In this document: piece after piece, positions 9,350 through 17,273 of the stretch
How the letters are laid out: the number at the start of each line of letters is the position of its first letter
Position numbering within the stretch: position 1 is the stretch's first letter
Origin: UBA5336 sp964492485
GTDB taxonomy: Bacteria > Pseudomonadota > Alphaproteobacteria > Caulobacterales > Hyphomonadaceae
Reading direction: 5' to 3'
Length of the DNA stretch: 64,000 bases
Assembly (NCBI GenBank): GCA_964492485.1
Contig: CAZBKM010000002.1
Span: 268,649 to 332,648, forward strand
Notes under the pieces: generated by a model
Database searches by the model: none
Seen by the model: only the letters and a program-made list of their open reading frames with translations
Told to the model about the DNA's origin: nothing
Position numbers and translations under genes: made by a program

Positions 9350-9900
9350 TCGCGATCCTCTTTGGGGTCGGTCTTGTCAGCCGGGGGCGTACCCCCATCG
9401 GTTGCGCGCGACCATAGTAACTGGTCGAGAAACAGCAAGGCAGCCCCGACAGTTATGGCCGCGTCGGCCACGTTGAAAACATAAAAGAAGTACAGGCCGG
9501 AGAAGTCCAGGAAATCCACCACGGCGCCGAATCGGATCCGGTCGATCACGTTCCCGACCGCGCCACCCACCACGAGAGACAGCGAGAGGCCGGTCAGCCA
9601 GCGGCGCGCGCGCCACAACCAGATCGCAAAGCCCACTGCAATGGCCAGCGTCATCGCCACCAGGACCCACCGCATCAGCCCGTCGGATTGCAGGGCGCCG
9701 AAACTGATCCCCCGGTTCCAGACCATGCGCAGGTCGAAGATGCCGGAGATTTCGATACCGCCGCACAGGCCCGGAGCGTCGAGACAGGCGCGCGCATTGA
9801 ATGCCGGCGTGGCGAGCACCCAAGCCTTGCTGAGCTGGTCGACGACCAGGATCGCCGGCACGAGCCCGAAGGCCAGGCAATAGCGCAGGGTCTGGCTCAT
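9346..9900 (-). CDS. lspA: Lipoprotein signal peptidase (signal peptidase II)
   Basis: Inner-membrane aspartyl peptidase that cleaves prolipoproteins. It has four hydrophobic segments and both catalytic Asp regions: GNVIDRIRFGAVVDFL and FNVADAAITVG. The start at 9900 (MSQTLRYC) gives 184 residues and has GGAGGA upstream with somewhat long spacing; an ATG at 9954 would add 18 polar residues and lies only 5 bp after the ileS stop. The substrates include the adjacent BamF-like and M16 lipoproteins. Confidence 0.95.
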   Translation of the reverse strand: MSQTLRYCLAFGLVPAILVVDQLSKAWVLATPAFNARACLDAPGLCGGIEISGIFDLRMVWNRGISFGALQSDGLMRWVLVAMTLAIAVGFAIWLWRARRWLTGLSLSLVVGGAVGNVIDRIRFGAVVDFLDFSGLYFFYVFNVADAAITVGAALLFLDQLLWSRATDGGTPPADKTDPKEDRE

Positions 9901-9958
9901 GGTGCCGGCTGGATCCTCCGGGAAGGGTCGCCCGTCTGTATCGGTCTTCGCCATGCGG

Positions 9959-12900
9959 TCAAGCGCCACCCGCCGCCTTCGCGGCGTCCCAGGCGCGCAC
10001 GGCAGCCGCGTCGCGCGGGGTGATCCCGGGATAGGCCGGATCTGCGGTCGCGGGATCGAAATACTTCCAGGACCGGGCACACTTGACGCCCACGGCCCTG
10101 GCAGGCTCCACCGCAACGCCGGCAACCTCGTCCAGCATGAAGGCGCCCGGCGGCGGCGGCGCATCGGTCAGCGTCGCATTGGACGTGATGAAGAGCTCGG
10201 CGGGGTCTTCGCCGTCAAAGGCCGCAATCAGCGCCGGGTCGGCGATGTGGACCCTGGGGGCGGCCTCCAGGGAAGCACCGATCCGCTTCTCGCGCCGCTC
10301 CACCTCCAGGGCGCCGGTGACGACACGCCGGACCTGAAAGATGCGCTCCCAGCGTTCGGCCAGGACCGGATCGTGCCAATCGGCAGGTGTGACCGGGAAC
10401 TGCAACAGGTGCACGCTGTCGGCCTGCCCGGCGAAGCGGCTCTCCAGAAAGGCTTCTTCGGTGGTGAAGCACAAGACGGGGGCCATCCAGGCAAGCAGCC
10501 GCTCGAGCACCGCATCCATGACGGTGCGGGCTGCGCGCCGGCGCTGTCCATGGGGGCGCGCGGCCTCGTCCCAGTGCGCTGCGGTGTCGGCCACCGGATC
10601 GCAATAGAGACTGTCCTTGCGTATGTCGAAATACATTGCCGACAGATCGACGGCACAGAAATTGATCAGTGCCGACAGGATCCGCTTGAAGTCATAGCCG
10701 TGATAGGCATCGCGCGCCGTGGCGTCCAGCTGGGCCAGGCGGTGCAGCACCCAGCGCTCGAGCCCCGGCATCTCCGCCCGGTCGACGCCCTCGGTGTCGG
10801 GGTCGTAGCCCTGCAGGGCCCCCAGAAGGTAACGCAGCGTGTTGCGGAGCCGGCGATAGCTCTCAACCGTCCCCTTCAGGATCTCGTCGGAAATCCGCAG
10901 GTCCTCGGTGAAGTCCGAGGTCGCGGTCCAGAGACGCAGGATCTCGGCCCCGTGCTGATCGGCGACCTGGATCGGATCGACCGTGTTGCCGAGCGACTTC
11001 GACATCTTCCGGCCTTCGCCGTCCATGACGAAACCGTGGGTCAGAAGCTGGCGGTAGGGCGCAATCCCCCGCGTGGCGCAGCACTCCAGCAGCGAGGACT
11101 GGAACCAGCCGCGATGCTGGTCCGACCCCTCGAGATAGAGATCGGCCTGCCCGGTCCGCTCATCGATGATGCCGCGGTCGCGCAGGGCAAAGGCATGGGT
11201 CGTCCCGCTGTCGAACCAGACATCCAGGACGTCGGTCACCTTCTCCCAGCCCGCCGGATCGGCTTCGGGTGCGAGGAAGGCCTCGGCCGGACGCTCGAAC
11301 CAGGCTTCCACGCCGCCTTCGGCGATGGCGTCGAGGATGCGGTCATTCACGGCCCGGGCGGCGCCTTCCGGCAGCACGGCGGTATGGGGCTCGCCCGCCG
11401 CGTTCACGAAGATGGTGAGCGGAACGCCCCAGTTGCGCTGGCGCGAAATCAGCCAGTCGGGCCGGCTCTCGACCATCGAGGTCAGGCGGCGGCGGCCAGC
11501 CTTCGGCACGAAGTCCACCCGTTCCAGAGCCTTCATCGCCAGATCGCGCAGGACGGTGCCATCCTTTCCCGGCGTGTCCATAGCGATGAACCATTGCGGC
11601 GTCGCGCGGCGGATCACGGGCGCCTTCGATCGCCAGGAATGCGCGTCACGAATGGTCGACACGCCGCGAGACAGGAGCTGTCCCGCCTCCGCCAGGGCCT
11701 GCATCACGGCCTCGTTCGCCTTGCCGGGTTCGCCACGTTTCTTGCCGGAGGTCCGGATGATGTCGAGGCCGGCAAACAGCGGCACATCCTCGGTGTAACG
11801 GCCCTCTGCATCGACGATCTGGCGGACGTCGCGCGCAGGACGCCCCGACGCCACCCAGACGGCGAAATCATCCTCGCCATGTGCGGGCGCGGTGTGGACG
11901 AAGCCGGTACCCGCCTCGTCGGTCACATGCTCACCCGCCAGCATCGGAACCTCGTGGGCCCAGAACGGATCGGTCTTCGCGAGGGGGTGATGCAGCCGCA
12001 TGATCCGGCTGGGGTCGACGCTGTCGAGACGGGCAAAGTCGCAGACCTTGGCCGCATCCATCACCGCGTCGGCAAGGGCATCGGCCAGGATCAGGCGCTC
12101 TCCGGGGCGCGCAAACGGCTTGAACCCCAACTCCGCCTCGGACCGGGTCGCGCGGACCTCGTAAACGCCGTAGTCGATCCGGGGTTGGAAACAGACCGCC
12201 TGGTTGGCCGGAATCGTCCAGGGCGTGGTGGTCCAGATCAGAACACTGTCGCCGGTCTCCGCGCCGGGCCCCTCCGCCACCGGGAAACGGACCCAGACGA
12301 CCGGCACCTTGCGGTCGTGATACTCGACTTCCGCTTCGGCGAGCGCGGTCTGCTCCACGGGACTCCACATCACCGGTTTGGCGCCGCGCACGAGCCGGCC
12401 ACTCATCGCCACGTCGAGGAACTCCCGCACCGTCGCCGCCTCGCTCTCGAACGCCATGGTCAGGTAGGGGGTCTCCCATTCCCCCTCCACACCCATGCGG
12501 CGGAACTCCCGTTTCTGGATCGCGACCCAATCCTCCGCATAGGCGCGGCAGGCGGCGCGGAACTCGCTCGCAGGCACCTGATCCTTCGACCGGCCCTTGG
12601 CCCGGTAGGCCTCCTCCACCTTCCACTCGATCGGCAGGCCGTGACAGTCCCAGCCGGGCAGATAGCTGGCATTATGGCCGGTCATCTGCCGCGAGCGCAC
12701 GACGATGTCCTTCAGCACCTTCTGCATCGCCGTGCCGAGATGGATATGACCGTTCGCATAGGGCGGACCGTCATGGAGGATCCAGGCGGGTGCGCCCCTT
12801 CGGGCTGCGTCCTCCCGCAGGCGGCGATAGAGGCCCATCGCGTCCCAGCGTGCGATCCAGTCCGGTTCGCGCTGGGGCAGGCCGGCGCGCATGGGAAACG

Positions 12901-12979
12901 TCGTGGAAGGCAGAAACAGGGTTTCGCGATAGTCGCGCGCGGTGGCGGTGTCGGTGTCGGTTTCGGTGGGCATGGTCAC
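9959..12979 (-). CDS. ileS: Isoleucyl-tRNA synthetase
   Basis: Class I synthetase charging tRNA-Ile. It shows the HIGH-type motif GHIHLG after the PPYAN segment, the editing-domain region, and KMSKSLGNT. At 1006 residues it is normal for the bacterial type. The C-terminal region has VKCARSWKYF, with only one Cys where E. coli IleS has a four-Cys zinc ribbon, so the zinc site is missing or degenerate. The second in-frame ATG (12973) is equally possible as start. It is followed by lspA after a very short gap, as in many proteobacteria. Confidence 0.98.
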   Translation of the reverse strand: MTMPTETDTDTATARDYRETLFLPSTTFPMRAGLPQREPDWIARWDAMGLYRRLREDAARRGAPAWILHDGPPYANGHIHLGTAMQKVLKDIVVRSRQMTGHNASYLPGWDCHGLPIEWKVEEAYRAKGRSKDQVPASEFRAACRAYAEDWVAIQKREFRRMGVEGEWETPYLTMAFESEAATVREFLDVAMSGRLVRGAKPVMWSPVEQTALAEAEVEYHDRKVPVVWVRFPVAEGPGAETGDSVLIWTTTPWTIPANQAVCFQPRIDYGVYEVRATRSEAELGFKPFARPGERLILADALADAVMDAAKVCDFARLDSVDPSRIMRLHHPLAKTDPFWAHEVPMLAGEHVTDEAGTGFVHTAPAHGEDDFAVWVASGRPARDVRQIVDAEGRYTEDVPLFAGLDIIRTSGKKRGEPGKANEAVMQALAEAGQLLSRGVSTIRDAHSWRSKAPVIRRATPQWFIAMDTPGKDGTVLRDLAMKALERVDFVPKAGRRRLTSMVESRPDWLISRQRNWGVPLTIFVNAAGEPHTAVLPEGAARAVNDRILDAIAEGGVEAWFERPAEAFLAPEADPAGWEKVTDVLDVWFDSGTTHAFALRDRGIIDERTGQADLYLEGSDQHRGWFQSSLLECCATRGIAPYRQLLTHGFVMDGEGRKMSKSLGNTVDPIQVADQHGAEILRLWTATSDFTEDLRISDEILKGTVESYRRLRNTLRYLLGALQGYDPDTEGVDRAEMPGLERWVLHRLAQLDATARDAYHGYDFKRILSALINFCAVDLSAMYFDIRKDSLYCDPVADTAAHWDEAARPHGQRRRAARTVMDAVLERLLAWMAPVLCFTTEEAFLESRFAGQADSVHLLQFPVTPADWHDPVLAERWERIFQVRRVVTGALEVERREKRIGASLEAAPRVHIADPALIAAFDGEDPAELFITSNATLTDAPPPPGAFMLDEVAGVAVEPARAVGVKCARSWKYFDPATADPAYPGITPRDAAAVRAWDAAKAAGGA

Positions 12980-13020
12980 GCTGTCTGGATCTCAGTTGGT
13001 CCCGGCTCGCGCATCTTCCA

Positions 13021-13048
13021 GTCAATCAGGATAAGTCAATCAGGGTAA
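13021..13048 (-). repeat. 14-bp tandem duplication, possible ileS promoter element
   Basis: Two copies of GTCAATCAGG(A/G)TAA, one mismatch apart. Read on the ileS strand each carries TTGAC, like a -35 box, 42-70 bp before the ileS ATG. It could be a duplicated promoter element; no good -10 box is evident. Confidence 0.4.
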
Positions 13049-13059
13049 GTGAAGAGGCG

Positions 13060-13122
13060 CTAGAGCATGTTTCGGAGCATTTTCTTGACGCGAACCCGAT
13101 CCCCCTTCGCTTGAAAACGCCC
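13060..13122 (+). repeat. CTAGAGC intergenic repeat, copy C
   Basis: Begins CTAGAGCATG and continues with AGCATTTTCTTGACGCGA ... CTTCGCTTGAAAACGCC. The ATTTTC/GAAAAC ends are partly inverted, so it can fold. The second part is closely similar to the copy at 13411-13458 in the same orientation. Confidence 0.7.
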
Positions 13123-13264
13123 CACGCAGGTCGCGAGGAAAACACCCGGCCCGCGGCGATGGTCCGCCAGGGGCGGACGCGGCTCAGCCACGAACCGGGC
13201 TCGTAATTCGTATGCCGGTCCAGAACGTCATGTGGCGGGATTAGCCCACAGCACGCGCGCCGTC

Positions 13265-13324
13265 CATGACCTCGCATGACCCGGCACGACCTGGCATGAT
13301 CTGGCATGACCTGGAACGACAGGC
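13265..13324. repeat. 10-bp tandem repeat (consensus CATGACCTGG)
   Basis: Five good units plus one diverged unit of exactly 10 bp: CATGACCTCG, CATGACCCGG, CACGACCTGG, CATGATCTGG, CATGACCTGG, AACGACAGGC. The period is close to one helical turn, so the units face the same side of the DNA. No spacers are present, so it is not a CRISPR. Function unknown. Confidence 0.8.
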
Positions 13325-13410
13325 ACAGGGTCGGCGCCGAACCGGTAACGGCCAGGCGGCGGGCACCAGACCCCGCTCGACCGAGACGGATGCCAGGCGT
13401 TCTGTCCTGC

Positions 13411-13458
13411 AGCGTTTTCCTGACGCGAGGCGGGCTCCACTTCGATTGAAAGCGCCCT
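13411..13458 (+). repeat. GCGTTTTC-type palindromic repeat, copy D
   Basis: AGCGTTTTCCTGACGCGAGG ... ACTTCGATTGAAAGCGC, with inverted ends GCGTTTTC/GAAAGCGC. It abuts the stop codon of the 13457-13978 gene and may act as that gene's 3' hairpin. It is related to copy C, 350 bp away. Confidence 0.65.
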
Positions 13459-13978
13459 ATCTTGCGATCTGGGCGCGAACCTCGTTGGCCGCCATCACGA
13501 AGACCTTCAGGTTGAAGTCCAGATTGCCGAGCGTCTGGCCCCGGTCGAGGACCAGATATCGGTTCACGCCAACCTCCCGCAGCGCCTGACCGGGCGGCGC
13601 CGGCACCAGCCAGACCCCGACCGCCGCAAGCCGATAGTCCAGCCGGTTCACCTCATCGGCGGTCAGGCTGCCATCGGCGTTGAAGAGGGCCAGCATTTGC
13701 AGTCCGACGCACCCCGTACCGCGGACGGGTTGCGCGCAGTTCTTGCCGATGAGAGCATAGCGAAACCCGTCGGGTGCCCGGGCGAACACGACCGCCTCGC
13801 CCTCCCGGACCTCTGCCTGTTCAACCGTGTGCCCGGCCGAGTGGACGATGTCCTCGAGCTGGACGCGGTCCACGCTGGTGATGATCAGGTCGTCGCGCCC
13901 CGCGCGAACCTCCTGGGCCACGCCGATGAGTCCCGGCATGACCAGAACAAGGACCACGGCGATGTATCGCCAGTTCAT
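13457..13978 (-). CDS. Exported YbjN-like protein (first of pair)
   Basis: 173 residues with an N-terminal hydrophobic export signal (IAVVLVLVMPGLIGVA). The mature part has a Cys pair (NCAQPVRGTGC), a segment resembling the N-W/F-N region of YbjN proteins (LTADEVNRLDYRL), and an end LDRGQTLGNLDFNLKVF that fits the YbjN C-terminal helix. The YbjN domain has a secretion-chaperone-like fold; its role is not settled. The neighbour at 14123-14722 has the same layout, so they look like diverged tandem duplicates. Assignment to YbjN is by pattern only. Confidence 0.6.
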   Translation of the reverse strand: MNWRYIAVVLVLVMPGLIGVAQEVRAGRDDLIITSVDRVQLEDIVHSAGHTVEQAEVREGEAVVFARAPDGFRYALIGKNCAQPVRGTGCVGLQMLALFNADGSLTADEVNRLDYRLAAVGVWLVPAPPGQALREVGVNRYLVLDRGQTLGNLDFNLKVFVMAANEVRAQIAR

Positions 13979-14020
13979 GTCAGCGGCCCCAAACCATGCG
14001 GCCCCATGAAGGCCGGTGCG

Positions 14021-14127
14021 CCTAAAGCGCCAGTCTTTCGTTTCACTCCAGGCCGGCGCTTTACATCATTGTTTTTGCGCAAGTATCCGTTCGCAACCGA
14101 GTCCGTTTGCTCCGAACTTGCTCTAGA
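14021..14127 (-). repeat. 107-bp TCTAGAGC intergenic repeat, copy B
   Basis: Reads TCTAGAGCAAGTTCGGAGCA ... GGCGCTTTAGG on the minus strand. It is nearly identical (about four mismatches) to the copy at 19015-19121, in the opposite orientation. Its TCTAGA end provides the TAG stop of the 14123-14722 gene. Its distal part carries AAAGCGCC/GGCGCTTT, an 8-bp stem that could act as a hairpin. Confidence 0.9.
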
Positions 14128-14722
14128 AGTTCTGGCTAAGCGAGTTGGAAACGTTCAGGAACACCCGAAGGTTCCACTTCAGGTTCTCCATGGTCTGTCC
14201 CCCGTCGAGAATGACATAGCGCGATACGCCGATGGAATCGGCGGAGGCGACGATCGATACGGCCGCGGTATTGGTATTGAGTTCCAGCAACGTCTCCGGC
14301 GCACCATTCGCCTCGGTCCGCGACCAGTTCGCCATCATGTTGATGCCGCTGCAGCGAAGCCCATCCTCGGCTTCATTGCAGGCGGTGCCGAACAGACCGT
14401 AATTCAGGCCCGTCGCATCGTCCTGGGCGGCCACCACCGGCGTTCCGTCCTCAGTGACCCGCCGCTCGATGATCTGGTCGCCCTCGACCACGGCCAAAGC
14501 GGCAAGGTCGTCGAGGGTGATTGCACGGACCAGACGGCTATCCTCGGCAAGCGACCGGTCGACCTCGCCACCCGCGTCGGTCGCCGGGTCGCTGTCCGCC
14601 TGCCCCTGGGCGGGCAGGTCGGCTGGGGCCTCGTTCGTAGCGGGCGCCTGGGCGTGGGCTGCCAGCGACATCGCGAGCGCGCCGAGCAGGCACAGGGCGG
14701 CAGCGCCATGGGAATAGGTCAT
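14123..14722 (-). CDS. Exported YbjN-like protein (second of pair)
   Basis: 199 residues with a cleavable-looking signal (CLLGALAMSLAAHAQA) and an acidic Pro/Ala linker, then a domain similar to the neighbouring 13457-13978 product: paired Cys (ACNEAEDGLRC) and a closing LDGGQTMENLKWNLRVF. Probably periplasmic. Its TAG stop lies inside the TCTAGAGC repeat. The two genes share an orientation and are separated only by that repeat. Function unknown; YbjN-like by motif pattern. Confidence 0.6.
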   Translation of the reverse strand: MTYSHGAAALCLLGALAMSLAAHAQAPATNEAPADLPAQGQADSDPATDAGGEVDRSLAEDSRLVRAITLDDLAALAVVEGDQIIERRVTEDGTPVVAAQDDATGLNYGLFGTACNEAEDGLRCSGINMMANWSRTEANGAPETLLELNTNTAAVSIVASADSIGVSRYVILDGGQTMENLKWNLRVFLNVSNSLSQNF

Positions 14723-14837
14723 GTGGATCTCCGGGCCGTTGGGTTTCGCCGTGCGCTAGGCCGGGAAAACCGGCGACCCCGACGGCCGCCCCGTGCCCCA
14801 AACCCGACGCGTGACCGACCAGCGTGCTCAAGCTCCC

Positions 14838-15758
14838 CTACGCGTTCAGAGCAGTCCTCGCAGCCACGCAGTCCTTGTGCATCTGTTCGACCATCATCTC
14901 AAGGCTGTCGAACCTCAGCTCGGGTCTGAGGAACGCGATCAGCGCCACCTCCATCCACTGGCCGTAGAGATCGCCGTCGAAATCGAACAAAAACGTCTCC
15001 AGCAACGGATCTCGCAGGCCGGTTGTGGGCGTCCGGCCGAAATTGGCCACGCCGGGACGCCACGCCTCCTCACCCGCCAGTCGCGCCCGGACGGCATAGA
15101 CGCCATGGCGCGGGTGAATCAGGTCGTGCAGATGCACATTCGCCGTCGGAAAGTCGATCGTGCGGCCACGCGCATCCCCATGCTCCACGATTCCCTCTGC
15201 GACCCAGGGATGGCCCAGAAGCGCGGCCGCGCGGTCGGGTTCTCCCGCCTGGAGCGCCTGGCGGATCGCCGTGGAAGATGCCTTCTCGCCGTTCGACCTG
15301 ACCGGATCGACGATCGTGACGCCAAACCCCAGCGCCCGGCCCAGCGAGGCGAGGCGCGGGGCGTCACCCATCCGGCCGCGGCCGAACCGGAAATCGAAGC
15401 CGACCGCCACGTGGCGCGCACCGAGCCCGGCGTGCAGGACCTCCCGGGCAAAGTCCTCGTCGGTCATCTTCGCCATGTCCGCATTGAACGGCAGCTCGAA
15501 CACGGCCTCGGCACCGGCGACCTCAAGGATCTTCCGGTTCCGCCGCTCCGGACTCATCAGCCGGAAAGGCGGATCATTCGGGCGGAAGAAGGCCCTTGGC
15601 GGGGGCTCGAAGGTCGCGACACCCAGCGGGCCACCCGCCTTGCGCGCCGCCTCGATCACGGCCATGTGCCCGGGGTGCAGACCATCGAAATTGCCCAGCG
15701 CGATGGCATGTCCCTTCGCCCGCTCAGGCAGGTTCCGATAGTCGGCGTAGACGGCCAT
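14838..15758 (-). CDS. ribF: Bifunctional riboflavin kinase/FAD synthetase
   Basis: Makes FMN and FAD from riboflavin. The N-terminal nucleotidyltransferase half shows GNFDGLHPGH and the STAIRQAL motif; the C-terminal kinase half shows GRTIDFPTANV and HGVYAVRA. The start at 15758 (MAVYADY) has GGGAG at good spacing, so it is preferred over the ATG at 15773. The length is about 306 residues. It lies next to the MaoC and HAD genes on the same strand, upstream of ileS, a common alphaproteobacterial order. Confidence 0.96.
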   Translation of the reverse strand: MAVYADYRNLPERAKGHAIALGNFDGLHPGHMAVIEAARKAGGPLGVATFEPPPRAFFRPNDPPFRLMSPERRNRKILEVAGAEAVFELPFNADMAKMTDEDFAREVLHAGLGARHVAVGFDFRFGRGRMGDAPRLASLGRALGFGVTIVDPVRSNGEKASSTAIRQALQAGEPDRAAALLGHPWVAEGIVEHGDARGRTIDFPTANVHLHDLIHPRHGVYAVRARLAGEEAWRPGVANFGRTPTTGLRDPLLETFLFDFDGDLYGQWMEVALIAFLRPELRFDSLEMMVEQMHKDCVAARTALNA

Positions 15759-15781
15759 GGTGGGCTCCCGCATCGGTCGGT

Positions 15782-16219
15782 TCAGTCCATGTCGGACCGG
15801 TTCGGGGCCACGACCCCAGCCTCGCCTGCGATGACCGGCTTGCCATCGACGAAACAGCCCACCTTCATGGTGACGCGGTTGCCACGGTCCTGCTTCTCCA
15901 CCACTTCCACCCGGACCTTGACCTTGGCCCCGATGAAGACTGGACGGCGAAACCGCATGGTCAGGTGGGTGAAGATGGAGCCCGGACCCGGAAGGTCATT
16001 GCCCAGAATGGCGGAAATGAAGCTCGCGGTCAGCGCACCATGGGCGATGCGCTGGCCAAACACCGAGGACCTGGCAAACTCCTCGTCCAGATGCAGCGGA
16101 TTATAGTCGCCCGAAACGGCAGCGAACGCCTGCACGTCGCCCTCTTCGACCGTGTGTTCGGCCTCGTGGAACATGCCGACTTCCAGTTCCTCGTAGCTGT
16201 AGCCTCTGGGCTTCGACAT
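15782..16219 (-). CDS. MaoC-like (R)-specific enoyl-CoA hydratase
   Basis: 145-residue single hotdog-fold protein. The R-hydratase signature is intact: SGDYNPLHLDEEFA then FGQRIAHGAL, with the catalytic Asp (38) and His (43) five residues apart. Family members hydrate trans-2-enoyl-CoA to (R)-3-hydroxyacyl-CoA, feeding PHA synthesis or beta-oxidation. No PHA gene is near, so the physiological substrate is open. About 23 bp separates it from ribF. Confidence 0.9.
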   Translation of the reverse strand: MSKPRGYSYEELEVGMFHEAEHTVEEGDVQAFAAVSGDYNPLHLDEEFARSSVFGQRIAHGALTASFISAILGNDLPGPGSIFTHLTMRFRRPVFIGAKVKVRVEVVEKQDRGNRVTMKVGCFVDGKPVIAGEAGVVAPNRSDMD

Positions 16220-16284
16220 GCGCCTTCCCCATTCCGTTTGTCCGATCCGCGCTTTTAGGGCCGGCGGCCTGACCGGCGCAACGC

Positions 16285-17145
16285 CTACCAGTGCAGCGCG
16301 GCCATCGCGTAGGTTGCCGATACACCATGCTCTCTCAGCATCAGCACGGTTTCCGACTGGAAGTCCCCCGCACCATGGAGCTGGAGCCCCGTGCCCACGT
16401 AGAGACTGTCATAGCCCTCATTGCCCGCACCCTTGAGATCCGTGGCCGGCCCGTCGCCGATCGCCAGGATGCGTGCGTTCGACGGATCGGTCCCGAGTCG
16501 CGCCAGGGCCTCGCGCGCGGCACGATAAATGGCCGGATGAGGCTTTCCAGGATAGATCACGTGACCACCCAGGGCCTCGTAGATGCGGGCGAGCGCGCCT
16601 GCACACCATAGCAGCCTATCGCCAACCCGCACTTGAATGTCAGGGTTCGCACAGATCATGGGCAGGCCATGATCCGCGATCTGGGCAAGCTCCCGGGTGT
16701 AGGAATCCGGCTCGTCATTCACCGGGTCCCGCAGCCCCATGCACAGCAACAGATCAGCCTCCGGGCCGTCGATGAAGGTCAGGTCGAGCCCATCATACAG
16801 GTAGCGGTCATGCTCGAAGCCTTCATCGGTACCGAAGCACCAGACCCGTGCGCCAGGCCGGCGCGCCAGTTCGGCCCGCGCGGCATCTCCGGAGGACACG
16901 CAGTCGTCCCAAGCCGTCTCGCTGACGCCCAGAGGCGCAAAGAGCCGGGTCACACGGTCCTTGGGAACCGGGGCATTGGTGATCAGCACGACGGGCTTTC
17001 CGCATTCGCGAAACCGCGTGAGTGCATCGCTTGCCCCAGCAAATGCCCGACGTCCATTATGCAAGACGCCCCAGACATCGCATAAGATCGCATCGTAGCG
17101 GTCGGACACGGCGGCGAGGCCGTCGATGAAATCGGGGGCGGTCAT
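16285..17145 (-). CDS. HAD-superfamily subfamily IIA hydrolase (TIGR01459-like)
   Basis: 286-residue phosphatase-like protein. It has the DxD nucleophile motif in LCDVWGVLHNG, the subfamily IIA cap with VVLITNAPVPK, the PGKPHPAIY lysine region, and IGDGPATDLKGA for the metal Asp residues. This matches the NagD-like family found in alphaproteobacteria beside ribF. The substrate is not known. The ATG at 17145 (MTAPDFIDG) is chosen; the longer open frame upstream is Arg-rich noise. The gene is divergent from the Kef-type antiporter. Confidence 0.85.
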   Translation of the reverse strand: MTAPDFIDGLAAVSDRYDAILCDVWGVLHNGRRAFAGASDALTRFRECGKPVVLITNAPVPKDRVTRLFAPLGVSETAWDDCVSSGDAARAELARRPGARVWCFGTDEGFEHDRYLYDGLDLTFIDGPEADLLLCMGLRDPVNDEPDSYTRELAQIADHGLPMICANPDIQVRVGDRLLWCAGALARIYEALGGHVIYPGKPHPAIYRAAREALARLGTDPSNARILAIGDGPATDLKGAGNEGYDSLYVGTGLQLHGAGDFQSETVLMLREHGVSATYAMAALHW

Positions 17146-17273
17146 CCGGGCGAGGTAGACTGGCCCTTCACCGGGGTCAATTCCGCATGACCTGGCGCAA
17201 GACGACCGGAAGGAACGCGGTCTAGGACCCGCAGAGATCCGCCCGCGAGCGGCGCAACGAGAGAGGAAACGAC

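Larger units (their letters stand above)
12980..13456. other. Repeat-rich intergenic region upstream of ileS
   Basis: A 477-bp gap with no convincing gene. It contains a 14-bp tandem duplication near ileS, two related GCGTTTTC/GAAAACGC-ended repeats at its two sides, and a 10-bp tandem repeat in the middle, listed separately. Open frames crossing it are built from these repeats and lack family features. Confidence 0.6.

Noticed and set aside
9899..13048. A 1049-codon plus-strand open frame opposite ileS
   Set aside because: It mirrors ileS almost exactly, is Arg/His/Gly-rich with no domain, and arises from GC-rich third positions on the other strand.
13265..13324. CRISPR-like array
   Set aside because: The units are 10 bp and directly adjacent, with no spacers and no cas genes.
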